From assembly GCA_944321955.1 (NCBI GenBank), contig CALUNG010000003.1:1-64000 (forward strand): a stretch of 64,000 nucleotides of DNA, written 5' to 3'. Under the pieces are notes generated by a model. That model was not told the DNA's origin, did not search any database, and was given only the letters and a program-made list of their open reading frames with translations. This stretch comes from an uncultured Alistipes sp. (GTDB taxonomy: Bacteria; Bacteroidota; Bacteroidia; Bacteroidales; Rikenellaceae). A program made the position numbers and the translations under genes. Position 1 is the stretch's first letter; each line of letters starts with the position of its first letter. Shown one piece after another: positions 18,316 through 27,232 of this stretch.

Positions 18316-20817
18316 TTATTCGTCTAATGCAGTTATATTCCCAAACTTTTCCCATCCAGTTGCAGACTTATATGCATCGATACATTCAGACGGAACCTGA
18401 AGCACGCCACTTGTTACCCCATTAAAAGTAGCATCATAGCAAGTTGGAGGGATTTTTGTGCCTATTTTAAAAAGTTTTATTGTCGAATCGGTAAAGGTGC
18501 CAGACCAAAAATTTGTTACATTTTCACATTCCGACATATCTACTGTAACTTGTTTACCTATATTTGCAAAAGCATTACTCTCAATCGTTTTAAGATTGGA
18601 CCCAGTTTCAAAAGTAATCGTAGTAAGAGATGAACACCCTTTGAATGCAGCCTGTTTAATTGTTATTACGCTAGCGGGTATTTCAATCGTAGTCAAGGCT
18701 GTGCAATCAGTAAATACCCCATAATAATAATATGTAGATGTCCATGATGCATTATTTGTAATATAATCATATTTACCTTCAATTGTTTCTATTTGAGATC
18801 CTTTTTCAAAGGTTACTGTAGCTAAAGATGAGCATCCTTTAAATGCTGCAGCCTCAATTGTGGTTACACTTGCAGGTATTTCAATAGCAGTCAAGGCTAT
18901 ACAATTGGTAAAAGCCCCCCATGATTCATCATCATCACCATCACCTTCAATTGTTTTGAGTTGAGACTCCTTTTCAAATGTAACAGTTGTTAATGATTCG
19001 CAATTCATAAATGCTCGTTGTCCTATTATTTCTACAGACGCAGGAATCTTAATGGATTGCAATGCCTCGCAATTGAAAAATGCTCCTAGATCTTTACCAC
19101 TTCTGCTATTTGCACCTCTAATTTCCTTCAAATGAGATCCTTGTTCAATAGTGACGGACAACAACGATCTACAAGAGGCAAATGCTCCTTGTTCTATTAT
19201 TTCTACAGATGCTGGTATCTGTACTGTAGTTAATGATGACAAATTGGCAAATAAATTTGCAGGAATTGTTTTCAAGTTTGATTCTTTATCAAACGCGACA
19301 CGTTTTAATTGAGAGCAGTTATTAAATGTTGTCGAGCTAATTGTTGTGACATTTGCAGGAATCGTTACTTTCCATAAATTAGAACACCCATAAAATGTAT
19401 TATTGAGTTCAGACACCCCCGTGAAATACTTTAATTCATTGAATAATTGAATTTCTGTATTTCCCTTAAATAATGTACCAAGCGTTGTGACTGCGGCAGC
19501 CTCTTCTTGCGATAATTCATTGTCTCCATCTGTATCCCATACAGTCACACACAATTTCTTCACATTCACGTCTTCAAACTGAATAATATCGGGGTCTATT
19601 ATTCCTCCTGATTTGGGAATCGTTATTACAGAACCATCTGCCAATTCAAAATAGACGTTATTCTCATCCTGTGTGATTTTAATACTTTCGCCGTCTTTCC
19701 CATCTTCACCAGTAGCCTTGCCGAGTTGTTCCCAACTATCTCCGTTGTTGTAGGAGATCCACCAGTATCCATCACGAATCTCCAGTTTGGGTGTAACACC
19801 ATTAGAGCCATCAGAGCCGTCGCTACCATCGGTACCCTGTGCCTTGATCTTTTGTCCATCAACAACAATGAACTCTCCATCCAATGTCCAGTAATAGATA
19901 CCATCCGTGTCCTCCTTGATTCCAATGACAGGAGTATTCCCATTAACGCCGTCTGCTCCGTCTTGTCCGTTATAAATAACAATTGGATTACTCTTGGCGA
20001 ATTTAATAGTATAGCCAATAACCTTACCGTCTTCAGTCAATGGGTCCACACTGGTGATATAGTCGTTGTTTTGAAGAGCTGAAACGATGGCTTGCAATGA
20101 TGACAGGTTAGTATTTATTTCATTGCAAAGTCTTTGTAAGGCTTCAAAAGCATACCACGTTGGAATCTTGATTTGTGTGCCATTAGTTAACGTGAATATA
20201 ACATAGTCGTCGCTTGTTTCATAATCGACATCAGTAAACATGGGTTCACCATTGGTACCATCCTCACCAGTAGCCTTGCCGAGTTGTTCCCAACTATCTC
20301 CGTTGTTGTAGGAAATGTACCAATAGTCATTTTCTATTTTGAATTTAGGTGTAATACCATTGGAGCCGTCATTACCGTCCATGCCTTCGGCTTTGATCTT
20401 ATCGCCCTGGTCATCTGTCAACCACTCGCCATTGAGGGTCCAATAATAAACACCATCAACGTCTTGTTTTACGCCAATAACAGGGGTTGTTCCGTCATTG
20501 CCATCTTCTCCGTCTTGCCCATCTTTACCATGGTAAATGGTAATAGGGCTGCTTTTACTGAATGTGATGGTATATCCAATCTCCTTTCCATCTTGCATAA
20601 CAGGAGTTATGCTCGTAATGTAATCATTGTCTTGCAAAGCATTGATAATTGTTTGCAACGATGAAATGTTCGTGTTCATCTGCTTGCAAAGCTCTTCCAA
20701 TTTCGCCACACGATCTTCCAAACCGTGAAGACTGCTCCAAAGGTCATCGTCATCGTATTTACACGACGAGAAAGTTATCACACCAATAAGCGTGATAAGG
20801 GATAATAGTTTTTTCAT
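18316..20817 (-). CDS. Surface lipoprotein with duplicated DUF4988-type modules and BspA-like leucine-rich repeats
   Basis: 833 residues. The signal MKKLLSLITLIGVITFSSC predicts a lipoprotein. A short coiled coil (about 30-60) leads into a module with ITSITPVMQDGKEIGYTITF, collagen-like GQDGEDGNDG stretches, GVYYWTLNGEWL and WYISYNNGDSWEQLG, of the DUF4988 (PL29 lyase N-terminal) type. The module is repeated near residues 230-410; a 50-base direct repeat (19706-19755 and 20264-20313) shows the copying. From about 440 onward come LRR_5/BspA repeats of the form LTTIEIPASVTTIEAAAFKGCSSL. BspA-like proteins bind host or bacterial surfaces. It lies 25 bases after a small gene (20843-21130). It is AT-rich and probably island cargo. 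Confidence 0.88.
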   Translation of the reverse strand: MKKLLSLITLIGVITFSSCKYDDDDLWSSLHGLEDRVAKLEELCKQMNTNISSLQTIINALQDNDYITSITPVMQDGKEIGYTITFSKSSPITIYHGKDGQDGEDGNDGTTPVIGVKQDVDGVYYWTLNGEWLTDDQGDKIKAEGMDGNDGSNGITPKFKIENDYWYISYNNGDSWEQLGKATGEDGTNGEPMFTDVDYETSDDYVIFTLTNGTQIKIPTWYAFEALQRLCNEINTNLSSLQAIVSALQNNDYITSVDPLTEDGKVIGYTIKFAKSNPIVIYNGQDGADGVNGNTPVIGIKEDTDGIYYWTLDGEFIVVDGQKIKAQGTDGSDGSDGSNGVTPKLEIRDGYWWISYNNGDSWEQLGKATGEDGKDGESIKITQDENNVYFELADGSVITIPKSGGIIDPDIIQFEDVNVKKLCVTVWDTDGDNELSQEEAAAVTTLGTLFKGNTEIQLFNELKYFTGVSELNNTFYGCSNLWKVTIPANVTTISSTTFNNCSQLKRVAFDKESNLKTIPANLFANLSSLTTVQIPASVEIIEQGAFASCRSLLSVTIEQGSHLKEIRGANSRSGKDLGAFFNCEALQSIKIPASVEIIGQRAFMNCESLTTVTFEKESQLKTIEGDGDDDESWGAFTNCIALTAIEIPASVTTIEAAAFKGCSSLATVTFEKGSQIETIEGKYDYITNNASWTSTYYYYGVFTDCTALTTIEIPASVITIKQAAFKGCSSLTTITFETGSNLKTIESNAFANIGKQVTVDMSECENVTNFWSGTFTDSTIKLFKIGTKIPPTCYDATFNGVTSGVLQVPSECIDAYKSATGWEKFGNITALDE
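19706..20313. repeat. 50-bp in-frame direct repeat inside the LRR lipoprotein gene
   Basis: The sequence at 19706-19755 recurs at 20264-20313. The offset of 558 bases is a multiple of three (186 codons). It marks the duplicated DUF4988-type module. Confidence 0.85.
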
Positions 20818-20842
20818 AGTAAAAGATTGTATAGGTTAATAT

Positions 20843-21130
20843 TCAAAAAAGTACTGCTTCTAAAATATCATCGACGGCTAAATCTTTGAATGATTTATTT
20901 TCAGGCAAATAACAGTTGAAAGGATCGTCCTTGATTGTCGAATAAGTTTCATCGCATAGTAAAACTGTTACTTCGTTTTCAGCTTCTTTAGCCATCATGG
21001 GTTGAATAATCGCATAGAACTGTCGCTCTTGATTCTTTCTTTTTTGAATGATAGCATTGCGACTTTGTAAGTTGGGATTATAATCAGCAATATAGCGGAT
21101 TATAAATTCTGTTGGTAATTTGCTGCACAT
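20843..21130 (-). CDS. Small protein of unknown function upstream of the LRR lipoprotein
   Basis: 95 residues (begins MCSKLPTEFIIRYIADYNPN), mostly charged and polar, with no signal peptide or recognised domain. It ends 25 bases before the LRR lipoprotein start on the same strand, so the two may be co-transcribed. Composition is AT-rich like the rest of this part of the island. It might be a chance open frame. Confidence 0.42.
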   Translation of the reverse strand: MCSKLPTEFIIRYIADYNPNLQSRNAIIQKRKNQERQFYAIIQPMMAKEAENEVTVLLCDETYSTIKDDPFNCYLPENKSFKDLAVDDILEAVLF

Positions 21131-21750
21131 AGTTTAATCTATATGTACCGTACCAACTCCTAATGCGGTGGGTTATATGCAAAAAGAAAGTGTGGAGTCG
21201 TTCGTTTATCTGACAGTAGGCATTTGGCGAGGCCTGAGAACAAATAAACAATACCCCACACCGAACAAGTATATATCGGAACGATATATGCCTATATACG
21301 GTGACGAGTGTCTGTATTGTCCATCCTTGTTCTCTGATAAAATCGCCAAATTTTACTGCCAAGGATTAGCGAAACACTTTCACAAACTTATATGTCATCG
21401 CCATTTTCATGGTGATGATGCAAAGTTAGGAAATGTTTTACAATATGCAACACTCTGATGGGGTATTGTCGGTGCAAATATCCTCAAAACAAAGTTATTA
21501 TACAATAACACATAGACTGGAAACAGAAATTTGTTATTCAAAACTTGGGTAAGTATATTGTCCGATTATCGGTGCTGTCATAAATCTACAATCTTATAAC
21601 TTTTATGGGCTTGGAAATGCAATTTGAGACTTTACGTCAGCATAAATCCCAAATTCGTGTTTTGCAGTTTTTTGCAACAATTATAAAGTACAGACTATAA
21701 ACAATATAGCCATTTAGCTATGTATTAGTACGCTTTGTTTTGGAGCATAA
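21131..21750. other. AT-rich stretch without a convincing gene
   Basis: About 620 bases. The open frames on both strands (92 and 96 codons) overlap each other, lack start signals and look random. A perfect dyad TTATT-ATAC-AATAA is near 21495. No repeat or RNA was recognised. Confidence 0.45.
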
Positions 21751-21790
21751 GAAAATACCCCTGCCGTTGTAAGACAGCAAGGGTATTTTT
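21751..21790. terminator. Terminator upstream of the Orc/Cdc6-like ATPase gene
   Basis: AAAATACCCcTGC / GCAaGGGTATTTTT around a 12-base loop; it is T-rich on the plus side and A-rich on the other, so it may work in both directions. Confidence 0.7.
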
Positions 21791-21815
21791 ATGAGATTTA
21801 TTAGTGAAAATTTAG

Positions 21816-21823
21816 TATATTTG
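21816..21823 (+). promoter_or_regulatory. -7 element for the Orc/Cdc6-like ATPase gene
   Basis: TATATTTG matches TAnnTTTG exactly and ends 16 bases before the ATG. Confidence 0.55.
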
Positions 21824-21839
21824 TCTAAACGTATATTTT

Positions 21840-23405
21840 ATGGCTAATCTAATAAATAGAGCTATTTTCGAGATAGCTAAGCGCTCTGAAAAAAAGAATA
21901 GGGAATATTTAGTTTCGTCATTCGCAAATGTCGGACCTCTTATTCCCATGCTTGAAACATTGGATAATCAAGTATTATATGGTCGAAGAGGAACAGGAAA
22001 AACACACATTTTTACCTATATATTGGACGACATAGAAAAGCAGAATAATGTTGGCATATACATTGATATGCGAAATATAGGATCTAATGGTGGAATATAT
22101 GCTGATACTCGTATTCCTATTGCGGAACGAGCTTCTCGATTGCTTATTGACACGTTTACTGCAATTCATGAACAACTAATAGACTATGTCTTGACCCATG
22201 ACCAAGATGATATCGACTTGTCAAAAGTTGGTCCTATTTTAGACGAACTTGCCGATGCTATATCTCATATATCGGTGGAGGGTGATGTGTCTTTAATTTC
22301 TAAAGACACAGATACACATATAGATGGCTACGACTTAAAGGGTATAATATCCACTGAATCCGTAGGGGTTGGAGGTAATTTTTCAGAAACCAATGGATTG
22401 ACTAAATATACTGAAAAGCAAGTAAGGGGAACAGAACGTCATAGAATTCATTTTCCTACATTCTCAGATTTATTGAGGAGATTACTGCGCAATATATCCA
22501 ATCGAACAATATGGATATTTTTTGATGAATGGGCAGAGATTCCCAATGATTTACAACCTTATTTGGCGGATTTAATTAGGCGGACATTGTTCCCTATAAC
22601 AGGTGTTATAGTAAAAATAGCAGCTATCGAACGACGAGTAAATTTTAAGATTGATGTTGATGGCGATGTTTCGTATATTGGAATAGAGAGTGGAACAGAG
22701 CTTTCAAGTTTGGATCTTGATGAATTTATGGTCTTCGATAATGACAGCGAGAGGGCTAAGCAATTTTTTTTAGACCTTTTATATAATCACATCAAACAAA
22801 TATTATTAGAGAAAGGGGAAAATAATATTCCCGATAAGAAAGAGTTTATCAATAAGACTTTTACTCAAATAAATGCTTTTGAGGAATTAGTTCGTGCTGC
22901 AGAAGGAGTTCCTCGAGATGCTATCAATATTATAAGTTTTGCTGCAATGAAAGCGTACGACTCTAAAATATCTGTTCAAAATGTACGCGATGCCGCTCGG
23001 CAATGGTATTGCAAAGACAAAGAAAGTGTCATTAATAGCAAAACAGGAGCGGCAAAACTTTTAAGATGGATAATTGATGAGGTTATTGGAAGTAGAAAAG
23101 CGCGAGCTTTTCTTTTATTATGCGACATTAATGATCCCTTAATTGAGTATCTATACGATGCTCGAATTTTGCATGTGGTAAAATCGAATATATCTGCAAA
23201 AGATAAACCAGGAGAGCGATATAATGTGTATGCTATTGATTATGGTGCTTATGTACATTTAATTAACACAGCTAACGCTGTAGCAGAAAACAGCACTGAT
23301 TTTATTGACGTCCCGATGATTGATTATCGTTCTGTTCGCCGTGCAATTCTGGATATTGAGAAATTTTATGATGATCCGACATCAAAAGATATGGCTCAAT
23401 CTTAG
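21840..23405 (+). CDS. Orc/Cdc6-like P-loop ATPase, stand-alone island cargo
   Basis: 521 residues. Walker A is GRRGTGKTH (near 48-56) and Walker B is WIFFDEWAEIP (near 223-233). The body after it (RTLFPITGVIVKIAAIERR...) and a helical C-terminal part fit the AAA/STAND group often labelled ORC-CDC6 family AAA ATPase. Such single ATPases occur in mobile elements and in defence islands, but no nuclease or other effector domain is visible, and no partner gene is next to it. It has its own promoter and an upstream terminator. It is strongly AT-rich, unlike the flanking DUF3871 genes, which suggests a separate acquisition. A defence role is only a guess. Confidence 0.72.
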   Translation: MANLINRAIFEIAKRSEKKNREYLVSSFANVGPLIPMLETLDNQVLYGRRGTGKTHIFTYILDDIEKQNNVGIYIDMRNIGSNGGIYADTRIPIAERASRLLIDTFTAIHEQLIDYVLTHDQDDIDLSKVGPILDELADAISHISVEGDVSLISKDTDTHIDGYDLKGIISTESVGVGGNFSETNGLTKYTEKQVRGTERHRIHFPTFSDLLRRLLRNISNRTIWIFFDEWAEIPNDLQPYLADLIRRTLFPITGVIVKIAAIERRVNFKIDVDGDVSYIGIESGTELSSLDLDEFMVFDNDSERAKQFFLDLLYNHIKQILLEKGENNIPDKKEFINKTFTQINAFEELVRAAEGVPRDAINIISFAAMKAYDSKISVQNVRDAARQWYCKDKESVINSKTGAAKLLRWIIDEVIGSRKARAFLLLCDINDPLIEYLYDARILHVVKSNISAKDKPGERYNVYAIDYGAYVHLINTANAVAENSTDFIDVPMIDYRSVRRAILDIEKFYDDPTSKDMAQS

Positions 23406-23427
23406 CGATTGGCCATATCTTCTTTAA

Positions 23428-24468
23428 TTACTCCACAAACCACTTGTATTCGGTATCACCCTCCAGAGCACGACCGATTCCTGCAATCAGTTCCGTTGCA
23501 TTCAGCGACCTGTCAAGGAACGTGTCGATGTAGCTGGACTTGTTGGCTCCCGTAAAGAGGTTGTAGACTCTCCACAGGTCAATCTCAGGGTTGCCACCTC
23601 TGGAAAAGTTCTCGTCAGTGTAGTAAGCCTTTGCCACGGCATTGATGTGGCAGTCGGTAAACTCCATGGCTGGAAGCTGCCGTTTCTCGGCAGTGGGCAG
23701 GTATTGATACAAGCGAGCCTTGCCTATCAACTGTGCAAACTGGTGTTCACTGAGCGATTGCCGCTGTAAAGCCGCCATCTGCCGAATATGCCGTTCGGCA
23801 TCGTACTGCTGGAATAACAGCAACGAAGACTCAAACAGATCCTGCACGCTCATTACCCGCAACTCCCGCTTGAATCCATCTGTCGATATACACAGGTTGC
23901 AACAGACGAGGTTCTTGAATCCGATGAAGACCTTGAACTTCTCGACAGTCTTTTTCGAATAGAGATTTTCATGGTTATATGCACGTACTCCACCAATCGA
24001 AAGATTCAGTCTGTTTCCTGCAATATCCTCATAAATCGTTGGGATCTCGAAACAGAATGCCATACGTTCGTAATAGATGGTCTTGTCCGTCTCCAAGAGT
24101 TGATTCACTGGTTTGTGGATGGCCTCTGGGATTCGACCCTTGATAATATGAGAGACGACTATCTCAGGCATATCGATGCTCTCCTGTGGAAACATTCGAT
24201 GAGCAGCGTTCCAAACAGTCTCTATAAAACTCTGATGGGAGATAGTCACCTCGTTGTCCTTGCTGAACACGGGAACGACACAATCATTTTTCAGATGTGC
24301 CATATCAACAGGTCTGGTATTGGCCTCGATAAAGTGACGGGTACGCGGTGCGGTTCCGAGCGACACAATCGGCGTTACGGGACGCTCCTCTACGATGGTT
24401 GCCTCCTCCACAACGGGGAGATTCAACCCTGCTGCAAATTCTGGATTAGGCTGAAAGGCTGGAAGCAT
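23428..24468 (-). CDS. DUF3871 family protein
   Basis: 346 residues. It matches the layout of DUF3871 proteins found in Bacteroidales mobile elements: an N-terminal polar stretch with PVTPIVSLG, the segment VPVFSKDNEVTISHQSFIETV, and the C-terminal EIDLWRVYNLFTGANKSSYIDTFLDR. Molecular function is unknown; the last segment resembles DUF932-type plasmid/phage proteins. It overlaps the upstream Sak4-like gene by 23 bases, so the two are translationally coupled and probably act together in recombination or replication of the element. Confidence 0.72.
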   Translation of the reverse strand: MLPAFQPNPEFAAGLNLPVVEEATIVEERPVTPIVSLGTAPRTRHFIEANTRPVDMAHLKNDCVVPVFSKDNEVTISHQSFIETVWNAAHRMFPQESIDMPEIVVSHIIKGRIPEAIHKPVNQLLETDKTIYYERMAFCFEIPTIYEDIAGNRLNLSIGGVRAYNHENLYSKKTVEKFKVFIGFKNLVCCNLCISTDGFKRELRVMSVQDLFESSLLLFQQYDAERHIRQMAALQRQSLSEHQFAQLIGKARLYQYLPTAEKRQLPAMEFTDCHINAVAKAYYTDENFSRGGNPEIDLWRVYNLFTGANKSSYIDTFLDRSLNATELIAGIGRALEGDTEYKWFVE

Positions 24469-25174
24469 GGCTGTGGAGGTTTTGAGTGGAAGGATTCGGT
24501 TGTACGGATGGCGTCATATTGCACCATTTAAGGATGGCTTGACCTACGGCAGGAGTTATCGTAAACTCTGGATGTCCCGTAAAAAGTCCCGTACGATCTT
24601 TGAATGAGGTGGCCTTATGGTTCATGGCAATGTCCAGCACTGCGGTGAACTCATAGTCCACGTTATCACGCTGCACGGCTTTTAATCCCACCTTTTCTGG
24701 CACCATCTTGCCGTTCTTGTCCGAGAGAACATAATCCTGCTTGGAGCGCATGGTGCAGATGATATGGCATGAGGAGTTGAGAATACGTTGAATGAAAGCA
24801 TTGTGACGGGGTGTGACCTTGGCCCAGTTGGCAAAGGAGTTGCCTTGCAGGTTGGCGTGGAAATCGAGCAGGTAATCCCAGCAATGGGATATGCTGTCGA
24901 TGACGATGACCTCGGCACCCGCCTGTTCACAGATGCCTATTGCCTCAATATAGGTCTCGGGAGAGTAGTCGGGCAGGGTGAGTACCTGATAATTACCCAG
25001 ATGGGCATAGAGATCGGCTGAACCGTTCTCGGAATCGATGACAGCAACACGGGACCAGTCGGAGGTCATTCCGTAAGCGATAAGGAGCGAGGAGTAGGTC
25101 TTGCCTGATCCTGATGCTCCAGCCAGTGCAAGCCTCATTTTAGCCGCACGGCGCATGGATTGTCTTAATTGCAT
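24446..25174 (-). CDS. RecA-fold ATPase, Sak4-like
   Basis: 242 residues from the ATG at 25174 (a frame upstream to 25207 is less likely). Walker A ALAGASGSGKTYSSLLIAYGM lies near residues 17-26 of the protein, and Walker B reads AEVIVIDSISHCWDYLL. The order and spacing match Sak4-type phage and mobile-element ATPases, which assist single-strand annealing. It precedes and overlaps the DUF3871 gene; this pair recurs in Bacteroidales elements. The GC content is higher than in the flanking cargo genes. Confidence 0.8.
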   Translation of the reverse strand: MQLRQSMRRAAKMRLALAGASGSGKTYSSLLIAYGMTSDWSRVAVIDSENGSADLYAHLGNYQVLTLPDYSPETYIEAIGICEQAGAEVIVIDSISHCWDYLLDFHANLQGNSFANWAKVTPRHNAFIQRILNSSCHIICTMRSKQDYVLSDKNGKMVPEKVGLKAVQRDNVDYEFTAVLDIAMNHKATSFKDRTGLFTGHPEFTITPAVGQAILKWCNMTPSVQPNPSTQNLHSHASSLSA

Positions 25175-25263
25175 AAAGCTACAAATTAGATGATTAAAAA
25201 AATACACTGATCATCCGTTTGCCGTTTTTGTATTCATCTGTAAAAATATCTAACATCAGCCAC

Positions 25264-25313
25264 AAAAAAATCCCTCCCCGAAATTCGATTTCCAAACCGA
25301 ACATGGGGAGGGG
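25264..25313 (-). terminator. Terminator of the membrane-protein/microprotein operon
   Basis: On the minus strand, CCCCTCCCC pairs with GGGGAGGG across a folded loop and is followed by ATTTTTTTG. Confidence 0.8.
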
Positions 25314-25352
25314 TGTTTTACGGGGCGTATGTATGTAAACAATATGTTGGAT

Positions 25353-25520
25353 TTATTTATTTTTTATTGGAGGTGAAGGTGGTGCCTGGTAGGCAGATGT
25401 TAATCCAAAATCCAATTCTACTTTTTTTGTCGGCTTTGCTGGAGACGGTGGTGCAGACGGCTTATTTAGTCTCTTGGATGAGTTGGCTCCTCTAAGAACA
25501 AGATGGTTATTCTTTTTCAT
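25353..25520 (-). CDS. Proline-rich microprotein B (55 residues)
   Basis: Begins MKKNNHLVLRGANSSKRLNK and continues with PSAPPSPAKPT, VELDFGLTSAY, and ends QAPPSPPIKNK. It has no signal peptide or membrane segment. It is paralogous to microprotein A just upstream: both share a P-rich stretch, KPT, an L-x-(F/L)GLT core and a final PPxPP. The gap to microprotein A is 6 bases, and a terminator follows. Too short for ordinary gene calling; reality is supported by the paralogy and the operon layout. Confidence 0.7.
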   Translation of the reverse strand: MKKNNHLVLRGANSSKRLNKPSAPPSPAKPTKKVELDFGLTSAYQAPPSPPIKNK

Positions 25521-25526
25521 AAAGCA

Positions 25527-25673
25527 TTATCTTTCAGTATGGTTAGTTGGCGGGGTTGGAGGTGTGCTATTTGTAGTAGTTAAACCTAATTCTAGCAGTT
25601 CTCTCTGTGTCGGTTTAGTTGGAGGCGTTGGAATAGAAGGTGTTTTACCCTCTGTTAGAATATTATTGGCCAT
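25527..25673 (-). CDS. Proline-rich microprotein A (48 residues)
   Basis: Begins MANNILTEGKTPSIPTPPTK, then PTQRELLELGLTTT, and ends NSTPPTPPTNHTER. It aligns with microprotein B over the whole of its length: PSxPxPPxKPT, an ELxxLGLT core, and PPxPP near the end. It starts 32 bases after the membrane protein and ends 6 bases before microprotein B. The P-rich arms could bind SH3-like or other protein surfaces; that is inference only. Confidence 0.7.
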   Translation of the reverse strand: MANNILTEGKTPSIPTPPTKPTQRELLELGLTTTNSTPPTPPTNHTER

Positions 25674-25705
25674 AATACCTGTTTATTGTTTTATTATATG
25701 ATGAC

Positions 25706-26296
25706 TTAGTGTGTCTTGTGTATCACCTTTATATCGTTTGATACTTTTTCAATAGACGAAATAGTCAGAGTCGTTTCCTCCCTCAATCGTTTTTGTCTAG
25801 ATTTATTTGGTGTGATATTAAAAAATACGAAAACCAAGATCCAAACTATGCCTGCAATCACTAACCATGCTGTCAGTTTATTGTACCACTTGTCCAATTG
25901 CTTGTTTTTAATATTTATATCCGAGCTCATTTTTTGGATTTCCTTATAAATATCATCTTCACTATCTGATTCCCATCTATTATATAGATAGTTATCAATG
26001 TCTTGTATATTTGTTTGGCAATTTTGCTTTGCTTTCAAATGTGATAATATATTTAAAATAATACATAATGCAAGGAGAAACCATCCAATAGCAAGAATCC
26101 ACGATGATCGATACTCAATTTTAGGAGACAAAGCCGTTATAAAACTAAAGGAAATAGCCATTGCTCCTGTTGCTATTTTAAGGATTAAGCCTTCAAAAAT
26201 AGTCTCAGTTTGTTCTATGGTTTTTTGGTTAATTTCGCGCGTTTCTTGAAACCACTTCCTATACTCCTGCTTAAGACTATTTGCGTCGTTATCCAT
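25706..26296 (-). CDS. Three-helix membrane protein with cytoplasmic coiled-coil parts
   Basis: 196 residues. Predicted membrane segments are about 37-56, 66-85 and 141-161, separated by a charged helical loop (86-140); the tail is basic then polar. There is no signal peptide and no catalytic motif. The layout resembles small multi-pass proteins found in defence and abortive-infection cassettes (SLATT-like), but I cannot assign a family. It heads a three-gene operon with two proline-rich microproteins, with a -7 element upstream and a strong terminator after. Strongly AT-rich. Confidence 0.75.
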   Translation of the reverse strand: MDNDANSLKQEYRKWFQETREINQKTIEQTETIFEGLILKIATGAMAISFSFITALSPKIEYRSSWILAIGWFLLALCIILNILSHLKAKQNCQTNIQDIDNYLYNRWESDSEDDIYKEIQKMSSDINIKNKQLDKWYNKLTAWLVIAGIVWILVFVFFNITPNKSRQKRLREETTLTISSIEKVSNDIKVIHKTH

Positions 26297-26324
26297 GATT
26301 ATATGTTTTTAAATCATTCTTTTA

Positions 26325-26332
26325 CAAATATA
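26325..26332 (-). promoter_or_regulatory. -7 element of the membrane-protein operon
   Basis: The minus strand reads TATATTTG 28 bases before the ATG at 26296. No good -33 element is seen. Confidence 0.5.
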
Positions 26333-26383
26333 CATAAATAACAAGAATAAAGATGGTTTACACTTTTTTATTTTTGAAGAGTA

Positions 26384-27232
26384 TTAAAACTCAAACCCTT
26401 CAAACGTGTCTTTGCCTTGTTCCTTCTTCGTCACTTTCCAATACTGTTCCTGCATATTGAGCACCTTTATAAAGTAGGGAATGGAAACCTTCTCGGGTAA
26501 TTGCTTACACCGCTTGTTGAGTTGATAGGTCAGACTTATTGGCTCCGTATTCGGAACGCCAACAGCATTGTACTTGGTAAGCAGTACAGATAGCGCCACC
26601 TTGTTTCGTCTGGGTGCTGCCACTCCTTTGGCCTTACAGAAATCGCACAGCTCCTTATAAATGGCAGCTTCCGTTTGCTTAATGGCTGGCTGGATAAAGC
26701 AATCCGTCGTCAGCTCATAACCTTTTGCCTGTGGCTTTATATGTCCAGTTTGTCGGCACTCTTCCAATAAAGCCGAAACCGTATTACGTGACAGACCGAG
26801 TGCCTGGGCAATCTGGCTCTTACTTCATTGGATGGTATTCGTGTTGTTCAGACAGATGGCCTTTAACAAGAGCAGGAATCCAGCCGTCTTGGCGGAATAG
26901 TTCCTTGTAAAAAAGCCATTGTCCAGCATGAAAAAGTCTTTCTCGACAGACTTTATCTGGTAACTGTTCCGTTTGACAAATCCACGGACGGCATCTTTTT
27001 TAATGGCAGTCTGCACGGTAAGATAACCTGCATCTTTTAGCCGTTTGATAACACGACGGATGGTTCTTTCATCCAGTCCTGTAAGGAGGGCCAGTTTCTC
27101 TTCCGTAATGTGAGAAATATTCGTCTTGTGGTCGGAGCAGCATTTGATGGTTGCTCATACATAAACATCGACAGGCTTACTGTTGCCCGTCTGAAATGTG
27201 ACGATCGATTTTGGAATAACTGTATAATTCAT
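26384..27232 (-). pseudogene. Winged-helix replication-type protein interrupted by two in-frame TGA codons
   Basis: A single frame of 282 codons from the ATG at 27232. TGA occurs at codon 26 (27155-27157) and codon 136 (26825-26827), with no frameshift and no TAA/TAG until the end. Two helix-turn-helix stretches are readable: EEKLALLTGLDERTIRRVIK and SKSQIAQALGLSRNTVSALL. The context (next to iteron-like repeats, island setting) suggests a replication initiator or regulator. At both TGA positions tryptophan would fit (TIQ[W]SKSQIAQ; VYV[W]ATIK). It is most simply a decayed gene; stop-codon recoding is the alternative. Confidence 0.6.

Noticed and set aside
19726..20082. Plus-strand ORFs of 118 and 126 codons with similar starts (MFPTISVVV)
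   Set aside because: Their similarity comes from the duplicated module of the LRR gene on the opposite strand.
21168..21458. 96-codon plus-strand ORF with an opposing 92-codon ORF
   Set aside because: They overlap in opposite directions, lack promoter and start signals, and have random-looking sequence.
25313..25701. Plus-strand ORFs of 60 and 75 codons
   Set aside because: They are antisense to the two proline-rich microproteins, which have paralogy and an operon in their favour.
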